Assembly: GCF_039537505.1 (NCBI RefSeq) | Contig: NZ_BAABAQ010000020.1 | Span: 62,001 to 126,000, forward strand | Direction of reading: 5' to 3' | DNA length: 64,000 nucleotides | Source: Streptosporangium oxazolinicum | GTDB taxonomy: Bacteria > Actinomycetota > Actinomycetes > Streptosporangiales > Streptosporangiaceae | Shown: positions 14,884 through 23,026 of the stretch, one piece after another | How the letters are laid out: every line of letters starts with the position of its first letter | Numbering within the stretch: the stretch's first letter is position 1 | Translations under genes and position numbers: made by a program | The notes under the pieces: model-generated | Databases searched by the model: none | Seen by the model: the letters and a program-made list of their open reading frames with translations, nothing else | Told to the model about the DNA's origin: nothing

Positions 14884-17226
14884 TCAGGGGGTGGGAGGGG
14901 GCGGGCCAGGGGCAGAGCAGCTATCACGGGATGTGACCGAGGGGGCGGGAGGGGGAGCCACTCCCCCACTGGATCCGTCTTTCTGCCGGGGAGCCTCGGC
15001 GGGACTCCCCTGGTCGCTGGAGGGGCTCTGAGGGGGGATCCGCAGGTCGGGGTCGGTGTCGGCGGGGTGTGTGTCGGCTGGGTCTCCCCCGCCGGTTCGC
15101 CTGTTGCGGATGTCGGCCTCCCCCGCGCGAACGCCCAAAACCATGTCCCGCTCCCCCGTCACCAGAGTTCGCCATTTGCCGTGGCCGTCCGATTCGATGA
15201 GCCCGCGGTCCACCCAGGCATTGCGCCGGTAGGTGGCCCACTGGCGGGCGCGTGGCGCGGCGGCCTGGTTGGAGGCGGAGGTGGTCACCATGGGGGAGGA
15301 GAGGTGGAGTTCGGCCATGGTGCGTAGCGACTCGTCGGTGATGCTGGCCAGGGTGAGCTCGACGGCGGGGGCGGCGGGCGTCTGGTCGTCGTCGAGGTGT
15401 TCGACGACGACCACGCGGCCGGTCTTGGACGTCGCGGCGGCGGCGCGGGCCGGGGTTTTGGCCGCGTGGAGGCGGGCGCTCTCCAGGCGGGCCCGGGTGG
15501 CGTAGACCTGCCCGCGCTGCTTCTCGGTGGCGTACGGCATGAGGTGGTCTTCCATGTCGTCCCACCGGTCGCCGTAGTGCGGGAGGGCGGCGGCGGTGCT
15601 GGCCTCCATGACGGGGGTGAGGTGGGCGGTGTCGGCGGCGGCCTGGCCGAGCATGGCGTCGGTCACCTCGGGGGTGTAGAGCAGCTCGGTGTGGTTGCTG
15701 CCGGACTGCTGGGTGAGGAACACGCCGGTCGGCAGGAGGGTCGTGTCGTAGCGGTTCCACCGCTTCAACAGGTGCTGGGCGTCGGCGGGGGAGGCGGTGC
15801 GTCCGGCGTAGCGGCGGTTGAACAGCGGCAGCAGGGCCGGGTGCAGGGAGTCCTGGGAGAGGTACTGAGCGGCGGCCTCCATGCCGACGCCGAGTGCACG
15901 CCCCTTGCCGCCGATGTTCTTGGCCGAGGCGATGGCGTCGGCGTTGGCCGGTGCTTTGCCCAGCAGGGTGGAGACCTCGTCGCCGATGATGAGGATCCCG
16001 GGCCGCTTCGTGTTGAGCGACAGCAGCTGGTTGTCGTCGGCGGTGAGCAGGCGCCCGCGCAGGGGGATGGCGGCGGCGCCGTCGGCGAGGATCCGGGCGG
16101 CGGCCTCGGGGGTGGTGGCGATCGGCCGGTCTAGGCGCGGCATGAGGTGCGCATACGTCAGGCCGTCGTTCTTGAGGTCGATGCACCAGATGAGGACGTC
16201 ACCGCAGTAGGCGCGCATGTAGGCGATCAGGCGCAGCAGGTTCGACTTCGCCGAGCCGGACTCGCCGCCGTACAGGCCGCGCGTCATGCCGTGGCCGGGC
16301 GCGTACTGGACGACGTAGACGTCGCTGCCCTCGTCGTTGATGCCGACCCACACCGCTTCGTAGATCGAGGTGGGCATCTGGGGTGGGGCGAACTTCACCT
16401 TCCGGGCGGCGATCTTCCCCTCTGACCAGACCAGCAGCACCCGCCCGGCGGACGTGCTGGTCGGGTCGGGGATGACCTCGCGGACGCTGTTTTCGGGCCA
16501 CTGCATCTCGACCTCGATGCCGGTGCGCAGCTTGTCCAGCTTGGCCCGGGTGGTGCCCGAGACTCGCAAGGGAAAATCGACGCGGCCGTTGCCGTGCACG
16601 ATCGGCCGGGCGGCCAGGGTGATGCTGGCGGCGCTGAGCTGCGCTACGACGCCGGGCAGGGTCGCCGACCAGTTGCGGACCCGCAGGCGCAGGTGGCGCC
16701 AGGCCCGCGCGGGCTTGGACAGGCCCCACACCGTGTGGATCACGATGAGCAGCACCGCCCATGTGATCGCGACGGGCTGGCTGATCGGGCCCGCCGTGGC
16801 GGCGGCCGTGGCCCACGCCGCCGCGGCGGCGGCGGCGCCGGTCACGGCCAGGCGGTCGTAGGGGAGCGGGTTGGTGCGGCCGAGTTGCTGGTACAGGCCC
16901 GCGACGACTCCGGCGCAGGCGGCGCCGAGCGCTAGGACGCTCCACCAGGCCATGCCGGTCAGGCCGAGCAGCAGCAGGTGCATGACGGTGGAGGTGACGT
17001 ACAGGGCGAGCGCACCCCACCACGTGACGTGCAGGTCGCGGTGGCGGAGCAGCCGCCGGGCGAGGCGGCGCAGCAGCGCGAGCAGGAGTTCAGCGATCTT
17101 GCGGGCGATCCACCGCAGCAGCCACCGCAGGGCCCGCGCGAGCAGGCCCGGCGTGGCGGGCTCGCGCGTGGCCAGCGCCGTACCGGCCGGGGGCGGCTCG
17201 GCGGCGGGGGGCTGCTTGGGGGACAC
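14884..17226 (-). CDS. TraB-type FtsK/SpoIIIE DNA translocase
   Basis: GTG start; 780 residues. Membrane segments lie in about residues 70-170. The motor has Walker A GGESGSAKS at 320-328 (A replacing the usual G) and Walker B ILIIGDE at 411-417, with an IDLKNDG segment between. The C-terminal 150 residues are Pro/Asp-rich with a possible winged helix near WATYRRNAWVDRG. Actinobacterial conjugation uses one such hexameric pump to move double-stranded DNA between hyphae. Flanking Spd-like and GntR genes match that module. FtsK division function is unlikely in this context. Confidence 0.82.
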   Translation of the reverse strand: MSPKQPPAAEPPPAGTALATREPATPGLLARALRWLLRWIARKIAELLLALLRRLARRLLRHRDLHVTWWGALALYVTSTVMHLLLLGLTGMAWWSVLALGAACAGVVAGLYQQLGRTNPLPYDRLAVTGAAAAAAAWATAAATAGPISQPVAITWAVLLIVIHTVWGLSKPARAWRHLRLRVRNWSATLPGVVAQLSAASITLAARPIVHGNGRVDFPLRVSGTTRAKLDKLRTGIEVEMQWPENSVREVIPDPTSTSAGRVLLVWSEGKIAARKVKFAPPQMPTSIYEAVWVGINDEGSDVYVVQYAPGHGMTRGLYGGESGSAKSNLLRLIAYMRAYCGDVLIWCIDLKNDGLTYAHLMPRLDRPIATTPEAAARILADGAAAIPLRGRLLTADDNQLLSLNTKRPGILIIGDEVSTLLGKAPANADAIASAKNIGGKGRALGVGMEAAAQYLSQDSLHPALLPLFNRRYAGRTASPADAQHLLKRWNRYDTTLLPTGVFLTQQSGSNHTELLYTPEVTDAMLGQAAADTAHLTPVMEASTAAALPHYGDRWDDMEDHLMPYATEKQRGQVYATRARLESARLHAAKTPARAAAATSKTGRVVVVEHLDDDQTPAAPAVELTLASITDESLRTMAELHLSSPMVTTSASNQAAAPRARQWATYRRNAWVDRGLIESDGHGKWRTLVTGERDMVLGVRAGEADIRNRRTGGGDPADTHPADTDPDLRIPPQSPSSDQGSPAEAPRQKDGSSGGVAPPPAPSVTSRDSCSAPGPPPPTP

Positions 17227-17271
17227 GCTCGGGGAACTCCTCGTCTCAGGTGCGGGGTGGTCGGGGCGGGG

Positions 17272-17568
17272 TCAGCCGATGGTCCAGGGCTTGCCGGAGT
17301 CGGCGGCGGCGCGGGCGTCGGCGGCGATCTGCTCGGCGACGCGGCGCTCATCGCCGCGCAGCCGCCGGGCGGCCTGGGTGAGGGAGGCGGCGGCCTGTTC
17401 GGCTTCCTCACCGCGCAGGGTCCGCGGGCCGGTGCCCTCGCGCATGGCCGCCAGCAGCTGGGCGGCGCCGGTGGAGTTGTTGCCGCCCTTCTTCGTGATC
17501 TTCTCGGCGAGCTGGGCGGTGAAGCCGCAGGGTCGGGTACCGGCGTTGTCGCCGAAGCGAATCCCCAT
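17272..17568 (-). CDS. Small helical protein of conjugation module
   Basis: The 98-residue protein starts after GGAAGGACC. It has an N-terminal segment (GIRFGDNAGTRPCGF) and two Ala/Arg/Glu-rich helices, without membrane segments. It lies between two small membrane proteins and the translocase on the same strand. Function unknown. Confidence 0.55.
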   Translation of the reverse strand: MGIRFGDNAGTRPCGFTAQLAEKITKKGGNNSTGAAQLLAAMREGTGPRTLRGEEAEQAAASLTQAARRLRGDERRVAEQIAADARAAADSGKPWTIG

Positions 17569-17586
17569 GATCTGGGTCCTTCCTGG

Positions 17587-17745
17587 TCAGGGGGAGTCGG
17601 AGGAGGGGGCGGGCGGGAAGGAGCCGAATGCCTGCTCCATCTCGGCGTTCACCTTGCGCGAGCGCTTCACGGTGAAGGTGAGCAGCGCGGCGAGGATCAG
17701 GAGCAGGGCGGCGGTGATGAGGACGACGACGCCGGTGGGGGACAT
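17587..17745 (-). CDS. 52-residue single-pass membrane peptide
   Basis: ATG 17745 to TGA 17587 encodes one strong membrane helix (VVVLITAALLLILAALLTF, residues 6-24) followed by a basic KRSRK stop-transfer signal and a Pro/Ser tail. It fits precisely between neighbours with 18-bp gaps, which supports translation. Small Spd-like membrane peptides commonly accompany TraB. The role is inferred from context. Confidence 0.6.
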   Translation of the reverse strand: MSPTGVVVLITAALLLILAALLTFTVKRSRKVNAEMEQAFGSFPPAPSSDSP

Positions 17746-17763
17746 GGTGGGGGGCCTCCGGGT

Positions 17764-18114
17764 TCAGGCGGGGACGGGGGTGAGTTCGGGGGAGGGGGCG
17801 GGGCGGCGCAGGGCCAGGCGGTCGATCTGCCAGGCGAACGCGAGCGTGGCGATGGCCAGGGCGCCGCTGGTGTGCGCGATGGCCCACAGCCCCCAGGCCA
17901 CGACCATGAGGCCGACGACGACGAACGCGCAGACGGCGGTGATCAGGGCCCAGCCGTAGCCGATGGAGTCGAGGGCTTCGGAGATGTCGTCCAGGTCGTA
18001 GGCGTCTTCGTAGTCGCGGGCGGGCCGGCCGGAGGCGATGAAGACGACCAGCAGCCCGGCGAGGTAGAGCCACAGGGGGTGAGTGCCGGTGAGGTGCTGC
18101 AGGAAGGCGTTCAT
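17764..18114 (-). CDS. Small multi-pass membrane protein (Spd-like)
   Basis: The 116-residue protein follows a GGAGG site. It has a first membrane helix (WLYLAGLLVVFIA), an acidic loop (DYEDAYDLDDISEALD), and two further helices (ALITAVCAFVVVGLMVVAWGLWAI and LAIATLAFAW). It is the first gene of the leftward transfer operon, 40-60 bp from TGTATAAC repeats that the GntR regulator could bind. Confidence 0.6.
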   Translation of the reverse strand: MNAFLQHLTGTHPLWLYLAGLLVVFIASGRPARDYEDAYDLDDISEALDSIGYGWALITAVCAFVVVGLMVVAWGLWAIAHTSGALAIATLAFAWQIDRLALRRPAPSPELTPVPA

Positions 18115-18163
18115 TGGCAGGTGCCTCCTTCGGGCTGGCCGCTTGTTGCCGTCTTGTCTAACC

Positions 18164-18180
18164 TGTATAACGTGTATAAC
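18164..18180. promoter_or_regulatory. TGTATAAC direct repeat, candidate GntR operator
   Basis: TGTATAAC occurs at 18164-18171 and 18173-18180 in the divergent gap between the transfer operon and the GntR gene. Spacing of 9 bp and the AT-rich core suggest an operator overlapping a -10 element. KorSA-type regulators repress such regions. Confidence 0.5.
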
Positions 18181-18290
18181 CAGACTGAATCATGGAAGGC
18201 GAATCTGTGTCAACCTCAACCCTTGCTGGCACACTGGCGGCGGACTGTAGCGATGGCCCGCTGGACAGCGGCGCGATGGAGGTGTGCTCA

Positions 18291-18962
18291 GTGGCGCAGG
18301 GAGCCCAGGTTTTCCGGCAGATCGCCGATGATTTACGCGATCAGATCCGCCGGGGAGGGCTGCAAGCTGGGGCCTCGATGCCGAGCGAAGCCGACGTCGC
18401 CGAACGGTTCGGCGTCGCCCGGGGCACCGTACGGCAGGCGTTCACCCTCCTGGAGATGGAGGGCTTGATCGTGGCGCAGCAGGGCACCACCCGGGTGGTA
18501 CGCGCGTGGGCGCCGGAGCCGGTCAACATCGCGTTGACCAGCGCGGCGGAAGTGGCTGCGCGCCTGTCGGTCACCGTGACGCAGCCGCCGCCGTTGGTCG
18601 CCGAGCTGCTCGGCGAGACGGGGGAGATGGTGCGCCGCCGCATGACGGGATCGGCGATCACCGACACCTGGTATCCGGCATGGGTGAGCGAACACGTCCC
18701 CGCTCTGGAGTCGCCCAGGCCGTTGGCCGGGCAGGACCAGGCGCTGATCGAGCGGGCCGGTGTGTCGCTCGCCGGCCGCCGCCGCGGGCAGGTGCGCGCG
18801 GTGATGGCCGGCCCTGAGGAGCGCGACCTCCTGAGCGCCGCGGTGGGGACACCGCTGCTCGTGCACGTCGTGCTCGCCGAGGGCGAGGATGGGCGGCCGG
18901 TGCTCGCCCGCGTCCGCACGATGGCGGCTGACCGGCACTTTCTCTCGCTCGATTTCGGCTGA
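18291..18962 (+). CDS. GntR-family regulator with UTRA domain (KorSA/TraR type)
   Basis: GTG 18291 follows GGAGG with 8-nt spacing; longer in-frame starts lack a site. The 223-residue protein has a GntR winged helix (QIADDLRDQIRRGGLQAGASMPSEADVAERFGVARGTVRQAF) and a C-terminal UTRA-like domain ending ADRHFLSLDFG. KorSA-type members repress tra genes and replication in actinomycete plasmids. It diverges from the transfer operon, so it probably represses that operon and itself. Confidence 0.8.
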   Translation: MAQGAQVFRQIADDLRDQIRRGGLQAGASMPSEADVAERFGVARGTVRQAFTLLEMEGLIVAQQGTTRVVRAWAPEPVNIALTSAAEVAARLSVTVTQPPPLVAELLGETGEMVRRRMTGSAITDTWYPAWVSEHVPALESPRPLAGQDQALIERAGVSLAGRRRGQVRAVMAGPEERDLLSAAVGTPLLVHVVLAEGEDGRPVLARVRTMAADRHFLSLDFG

Positions 18963-19037
18963 ACACCTGGGGGGAAATTCTCCCCTACGATGATGAACCC
19001 GATGAGTGGTCTCCTAAGGTCCCACTCGTCGGAAATG

Positions 19038-19072
19038 ACGGCCTCCCGTGCCCTCGGGAGGCCGTTTCCTTT
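19038..19072 (+). terminator. Intrinsic terminator after gntR
   Basis: ACGGCCTCCC (19038-19047) pairs perfectly with GGGAGGCCGT (19056-19065), followed by TTCCTTT. It lies 76 bp after the regulator's stop. Confidence 0.8.
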
Positions 19073-19159
19073 CGTGGGTCACGCCAAGGGCCCTCGGAGG
19101 GCGATAAGGCGTTCTTGTCTTTCTACTTACTACGGATGGACGAAGCCGAGACGGCCTGG

Positions 19160-19684
19160 TCAGGCGCGTACATCGGCGCGCTCCCGTACGAGGACGGCGG
19201 TGTCGGGGTACAGGTCGTACAGGGCTTTCAGCGCGATACCGGCCTGGTCGTCGGTGATGGGCGAGTCGAGCTGACGTTGCACCGTGGCGCGGACGGCGTT
19301 GGCGAACTCTGGCGGCCACGTCAGGGTGCGGAGGACCTTGATGATGCCGGTGTTGGCGTCCACCAGGAGGACCGTCACGATGAGGTTCTTGTCTCCGGCC
19401 TCGATGGGGCCGCTTTGGTCGCTCGGTGTTACGTCTCGGGCTACCTGGTAAGGGGTGTCGGCCCATCGGAGTATGCCGAACCGGAAGGCCAAGACGGCGA
19501 TGCCGTCCAGCTCGGTCCATGCCCACTGGGGGACGCCGCGGCGGATCTCGTTGGTCTCCTTGGAGGTGGGGCTGGGGTAGAACAGGGCCAGTTCGCACCC
19601 TTCCGGGGTGAGCCGCAGCCGCGTGGTCTCTGGCCACTGCCTGCGGTTCTGGCTGTAGGGCTTGCCGACTTCGTAAGCGTGCAT
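19160..19684 (-). CDS. Uncharacterised protein
   Basis: ATG 19684 follows AAGGA. The 174-residue protein has an N-terminal stretch with Tyr/Arg-rich segments, then hydrophobic strands (GIAVLAFRFGILRWADTPYQVAR, DKNLIVTVLLVDANTGIIKVLRTLTWPPEFANAV) and a helical end. It has no signal peptide. Similar small proteins occur in actinobacterial integrative elements, but I cannot name a family. Confidence 0.55.
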   Translation of the reverse strand: MHAYEVGKPYSQNRRQWPETTRLRLTPEGCELALFYPSPTSKETNEIRRGVPQWAWTELDGIAVLAFRFGILRWADTPYQVARDVTPSDQSGPIEAGDKNLIVTVLLVDANTGIIKVLRTLTWPPEFANAVRATVQRQLDSPITDDQAGIALKALYDLYPDTAVLVRERADVRA

Positions 19685-19719
19685 CTGTGATCACTGTCCT
19701 TGGGTAGAGGGCCTGGTCT

Positions 19720-19974
19720 TCAGGGCCTGGTCTTCAGGGTCGGGTTGCCGGGGCCGGGCTGGGTCAGGAGCCAGGCCCGGAACGGTTCGGGCAGGAATTT
19801 GCGTCGGCCGGTGTGGGGGTCGGTGACGTGCTCAGGGAGGGGCTCCCCGCGGCCCTCGGCCCGGATGATCTTCTTGTAGAGCGTGCCCGCTGGCTGCTCC
19901 AGCCAGCGGGCCAGCTCGGCGACAGTACAGTGCCCGGCCGGGGCGGCGTGAGGTGTTTGGGGGTGGCCGGTCAA
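19720..19974 (-). CDS. Excisionase-like / AlpA-type HTH protein
   Basis: TTG 19974 follows GAGGAG with 8-nt spacing. The 84-residue protein contains a MerR/Xis-like HTH (TVAELARWLEQPAGTLYKKIIRAEGRG) and a short wing (PHTGRRKFLPEPFRAWL). Such proteins direct excision or repress promoters in mobile elements. No integrase is present in the window, so its partner is unclear. Confidence 0.6.
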   Translation of the reverse strand: MTGHPQTPHAAPAGHCTVAELARWLEQPAGTLYKKIIRAEGRGEPLPEHVTDPHTGRRKFLPEPFRAWLLTQPGPGNPTLKTRP

Positions 19975-20002
19975 CGGTGGTGCTCCTCGCGGGCGGTGCG
20001 GG

Positions 20003-20045
20003 CCTCCCCGGGGGGGCCGCACGGTGGTGCGGCCCCCCGGGGAGG
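20003..20045 (-). terminator. Long GC hairpin terminator
   Basis: A stem from CCTCCCCGGGGG at 20003 to its complement ending at 20045, with loop GGTG, carries about 19 bp with one unpaired base. It follows the stop of the 822-residue gene in its direction of transcription. Confidence 0.75.
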
Positions 20046-20050
20046 GTGGG

Positions 20051-22519
20051 TTATCGGAGTTTGACCGCACGGTAGGCGGCGCGGGCGCTCTGCTCGTCCC
20101 GGTACAGCCAGGAGGTGACGGTGACGTCGGCGTCCTCGCCGCGATACCAGTCGTCCTCGTCCATCTGCCACAGGTGCTCGTCCGGCTGGCCGGGGCGGGT
20201 GATGGTGTGACGGTAGAGGGTGGCCCCGCAGCCGCCGTTGTGGCGGTCGTTGCGCCTCTCGTCGATCTGCTCCCGGGTCGTGGTGGCGTCGCGCGCCACC
20301 TGGAGCCAGTGCAACTTGTGCGGGCCGAAGATCTCGCGGCCGTTGCGGGCGCCGAGCAGCAGGTCGATCAGGCGCTCGCCGTCGTCGGTGAAGGCATGCG
20401 GCCACGCCGGGTCGTCGTGGTAGACGATCTGGGAGGAGTTGCCGGTCTCTTCGGTGTGGGAGGGGCGGGGGTGGGCCCAGTAGGTGAGGGTGACCGCGTT
20501 GTCGTCCCACACCTGCCAGTTGCCGGTGCGGGAGACGTGCACGGGGTGCGGGCCGACATCGGCCTGGATGCGCCACTGCCACTGCTTGGGGGAGGTGGCG
20601 AGGCGCTCGGTCATCTGCGCGGCGGTCATCGCGGCCAGCGGGTAGGGGGAGCTGCCCCGGTGCCCTGCGGGGGCCAGGACCAGGACGCGGGTGGCGTCGG
20701 CGGGGATCTGCGGCGGCGCGGCGGCGAGGATCTCCTCCACGGTGTCGCCGCGACCGGCCGCCTTGCCCGGGGAGATCCCGGCGTCGGCCAGGCGCGCGGC
20801 ATCGGCAGGGGCGAACTTGCGCTGGCCGTACCAGAACTCATCCCACCAGCCTGCTTGCTCCCACTGGGTGGGGGTGCGGGTCGCGAGGGCGGCGCCGTCC
20901 CCGGCCTCGGTGAGGCGGAACAGCCTGCGGGTGCCGCGGATCTGCTGGCCGGTCCATCCGGCGTCCAGGAGCGCGGTGATCTCGGCTTCGGTGGAGCGGA
21001 GTTCGGCGGCGAGCGCGGCCGGGGCGTCGTACTCGGCGCGCAGGTCGGCGATCAGCGCGGCCCGCTCTGGGGTGAGGGGGTGGCGCGTGACGATGCCGCC
21101 GCCGGAGTTGTTGCTGCTCCAGTCGTCGCCGTCGAGCCCGTTGTGGACCCAGGTCCACACGAGGCCGGTGGCCTGGTTGACGTGGACGGTGGTGGGGTAG
21201 TTCCGCCCGGCCACGCTGGAGGGGAGCGGGACCTTCTGCCCGAGCTCGACGCCTTCCAGCTCCTCGCGGCTGGGGTGGTGGCTGTCGGCGATCGTCTTGT
21301 ACTTGGTGACGCTGAGCAGGTCGCCCGCGCGGCGGGCGAGCTCGGCGCGGCGGGCGCGCTTGGCTTCGGCCGCCAGGACGGGGGCGGCCTCCTCAGGAGT
21401 GGCGACGCGCAGAATCGTTTTCCGGTAGGTGTACCACTCGTCGTCGTCGTAGTCCTTCTCCCGGTAGGCGGTGTAGGCGACCGAGACCGCGACGAACGTC
21501 ACCCGCTGCTCGTCGAGGCGCGCGTAGCCGGGGACGGTCTCGGCGGGCAGCTTCTCGGCGGGCGTGTTCCACAGGGTGGCGCGGAACACCGTACCGGCCG
21601 CCCATCCCTCCTCGCGGAACCCGTGGGTGGGCGAGTTGCTGCTGGTGATCCGCCAGGTGGGGGCGCCGGTCGGGTTGAGCGGGTGCGGCGGGCAGGACCC
21701 GCGATGCTTGACCGACCAGTTGCCGGGACCGCCGTGCAGCTCCCCGGTACCGGCGGGCACCTCCTGAAGGCAGGAGGTGCAGGGGCCGGGCTTGCCGTTG
21801 ACCCGCGCGGCCGGAGCCGCGGTGGTCGTCTCGGACGGGGGCGGGCAGACGCCGTCGTGGATGACCTCCCACGGGCCGTGCTCGTAGGGCTTGGACCGCA
21901 GGCCTTCCCCTGCGGGGACGTTCTGGCGGCAGCGGCGGCATGGCTGCTCGTAGGTGTTGCGCTGCGGCGGGGGCAGCGGGCAGGCGGGGGAGTGCTGGAC
22001 CCGGGTGCGTCCCTCGACGCGGGCCAGGACGCCTTGCCCTGCGGGGACGTTCTGGTAGCACAGGTGGCAGTCCTCCTCACGGCCGTTGAGCTGCGGCGGG
22101 GGCTCAGTGAGGGTGATGTCGGCCAGAGCGCCGATGCGGGGAGGACCGCCCTTGGTCTTCTTGACCTGGGTGGTGATGCCGTTGAGCATCTGCTGGCCGA
22201 GGATGCCCTGCTTGTTGGCCCACTTCTTGACCACGCTCAGCGGCTCGTCGCCGTCGATGACCTTGTAGAGGATGACGGTCGCCTCGTCGCCGACCTTGTC
22301 GTAGGCGACGAGCAGCACGCCGGGCTGCAGGGCGTAGGTGCCGGCCCGCTCCAGGAACACGCCGTCGAGGGCGGCGCCCTTGGACCGGTGGGAGGCGGCG
22401 GCGTCGGGGGTGACGCCGTACACGGCCTTGATCCAGGACTTGGCGGAGCCCTCAGCGCGGGCGGGGAGCTGGACGGGGCGGGCGCCTGCTGGCCAGAACT
22501 GTTGGTGGGAGTGGCCCAT
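20051..22519 (-). CDS. 822-residue protein with three zinc-ribbon-like repeats, unknown function
   Basis: ATG 22519 to TAA 20051. After about 140 residues come three copies of a motif of the form C-x2-C-x4-5-PAG-x-G...H...C (CHLCYQNVPAGQG, CRRCRQNVPAGEG, CTSCLQEVPAGTG, each ending with H and C). These are probably zinc-binding. The rest has no recognised domain but includes Trp/Asp-rich segments, TEAEITALLDAGWTGQQIRG and a C-terminal acidic WQMDEDDWYRGED region. No signal peptide or membrane helix is seen. It is the largest gene of the plasmid-like region. A nucleic-acid-binding or defence role is only a guess. Confidence 0.6.
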   Translation of the reverse strand: MGHSHQQFWPAGARPVQLPARAEGSAKSWIKAVYGVTPDAAASHRSKGAALDGVFLERAGTYALQPGVLLVAYDKVGDEATVILYKVIDGDEPLSVVKKWANKQGILGQQMLNGITTQVKKTKGGPPRIGALADITLTEPPPQLNGREEDCHLCYQNVPAGQGVLARVEGRTRVQHSPACPLPPPQRNTYEQPCRRCRQNVPAGEGLRSKPYEHGPWEVIHDGVCPPPSETTTAAPAARVNGKPGPCTSCLQEVPAGTGELHGGPGNWSVKHRGSCPPHPLNPTGAPTWRITSSNSPTHGFREEGWAAGTVFRATLWNTPAEKLPAETVPGYARLDEQRVTFVAVSVAYTAYREKDYDDDEWYTYRKTILRVATPEEAAPVLAAEAKRARRAELARRAGDLLSVTKYKTIADSHHPSREELEGVELGQKVPLPSSVAGRNYPTTVHVNQATGLVWTWVHNGLDGDDWSSNNSGGGIVTRHPLTPERAALIADLRAEYDAPAALAAELRSTEAEITALLDAGWTGQQIRGTRRLFRLTEAGDGAALATRTPTQWEQAGWWDEFWYGQRKFAPADAARLADAGISPGKAAGRGDTVEEILAAAPPQIPADATRVLVLAPAGHRGSSPYPLAAMTAAQMTERLATSPKQWQWRIQADVGPHPVHVSRTGNWQVWDDNAVTLTYWAHPRPSHTEETGNSSQIVYHDDPAWPHAFTDDGERLIDLLLGARNGREIFGPHKLHWLQVARDATTTREQIDERRNDRHNGGCGATLYRHTITRPGQPDEHLWQMDEDDWYRGEDADVTVTSWLYRDEQSARAAYRAVKLR

Positions 22520-22536
22520 GGGGTGGCCTTTCGCTG

Positions 22537-22675
22537 TGGGGATGTCTCGACGGACCAAGCATGGCACCCCCCACCTCCAATTGTCTAGAAAAGTGGACAA
22601 TTGGCGGAGAGGAAAAGCCCGGTCGGCGGACTTCTGTGGGCTGTTGTCGAGACATCCCCAGCCCGCCGACCGGGC
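22537..22675. promoter_or_regulatory. Nested inverted repeats upstream of the 822-residue gene
   Basis: A 15-bp pair, TGGGGATGTCTCGAC at 22537-22551 and its complement at 22646-22660, encloses a 9-bp pair, CCAATTGTC (22577-22585) and GACAATTGG (22596-22604). A third 13-bp pair lies at 22618-22630 and 22663-22675. The layout suggests operators for a divergent promoter, but a folded RNA is also possible. A -10-like GATAAT lies at 22683-22688. Confidence 0.55.
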
Positions 22676-22765
22676 CCACCTGGATAATCGCACGTCGAAG
22701 CCCGGCTACCTGCACGGGCACCCGCATTCCGGCTGCGCGCTGCTCGATCGCGGGGTACTGTGACA

Positions 22766-22950
22766 TCTCGTCCCTGCGCATGCGGGGATGAACCCACTAC
22801 GATCGGCCCGTGGCATTTCGTTCCCGCGTATGCGGGGATGACCCGCTCAGCGCCTGCCGCGCAGCCGTCAAGATCACTCACCCCGCGCTTGCGGGGATGA
22901 ACCGAATGAACTTGCTGTTGAACGCTTGTCCCCGCCTAGGCGGGGACAAG
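22766..22950 (+). CRISPR. Degenerate type I-E-like repeat cluster (possible mini-array or RNA anti-CRISPR)
   Basis: Three 29-bp units at 22766-22794, 22816-22844 and 22875-22903 share a C-rich left arm, a GCGGGGATG right arm and the GATGAACC 3' end (GATGACCC in unit 2). They match the look of actinobacterial type I-E repeats. A fourth, perfectly palindromic hairpin, CTTGTCCCCGCC and complement, lies at 22925-22950. Gaps are 21, 30 and 21 nt, not the usual 32. There are no cas genes. It may be a decayed array or a phage solitary-repeat element. Confidence 0.55.
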
Positions 22951-22953
22951 GGA

Positions 22954-22985
22954 CCCCGCCGTTCGGTCGAGCGGCGGGGTTTCGC
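22954..22985 (+). terminator. Intrinsic terminator after CRISPR-like hairpins
   Basis: CCCCGCCG (22954-22961) pairs with CGGCGGGG (22972-22979), followed by TTTCGCTTT. It would end a short non-coding transcript carrying the four hairpins. Confidence 0.7.
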
Positions 22986-23026
22986 TTTCCCTGGTTTTTG
23001 TCAGTGGCTTCGCTCACCATGGGCGT

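Noticed and set aside
20024..22588. 854-codon forward frame opposite the 822-residue gene
   Set aside because: Its sequence is a Gly/Val/Ala-rich antisense shadow typical of high GC, with no ribosome site or domain. The reverse gene has clear zinc motifs.
22766..22950. A canonical, active CRISPR array
   Set aside because: Spacings are 21, 30 and 21 nt, units are few and divergent, and no cas gene or leader is in the window. I report it only as CRISPR-like.
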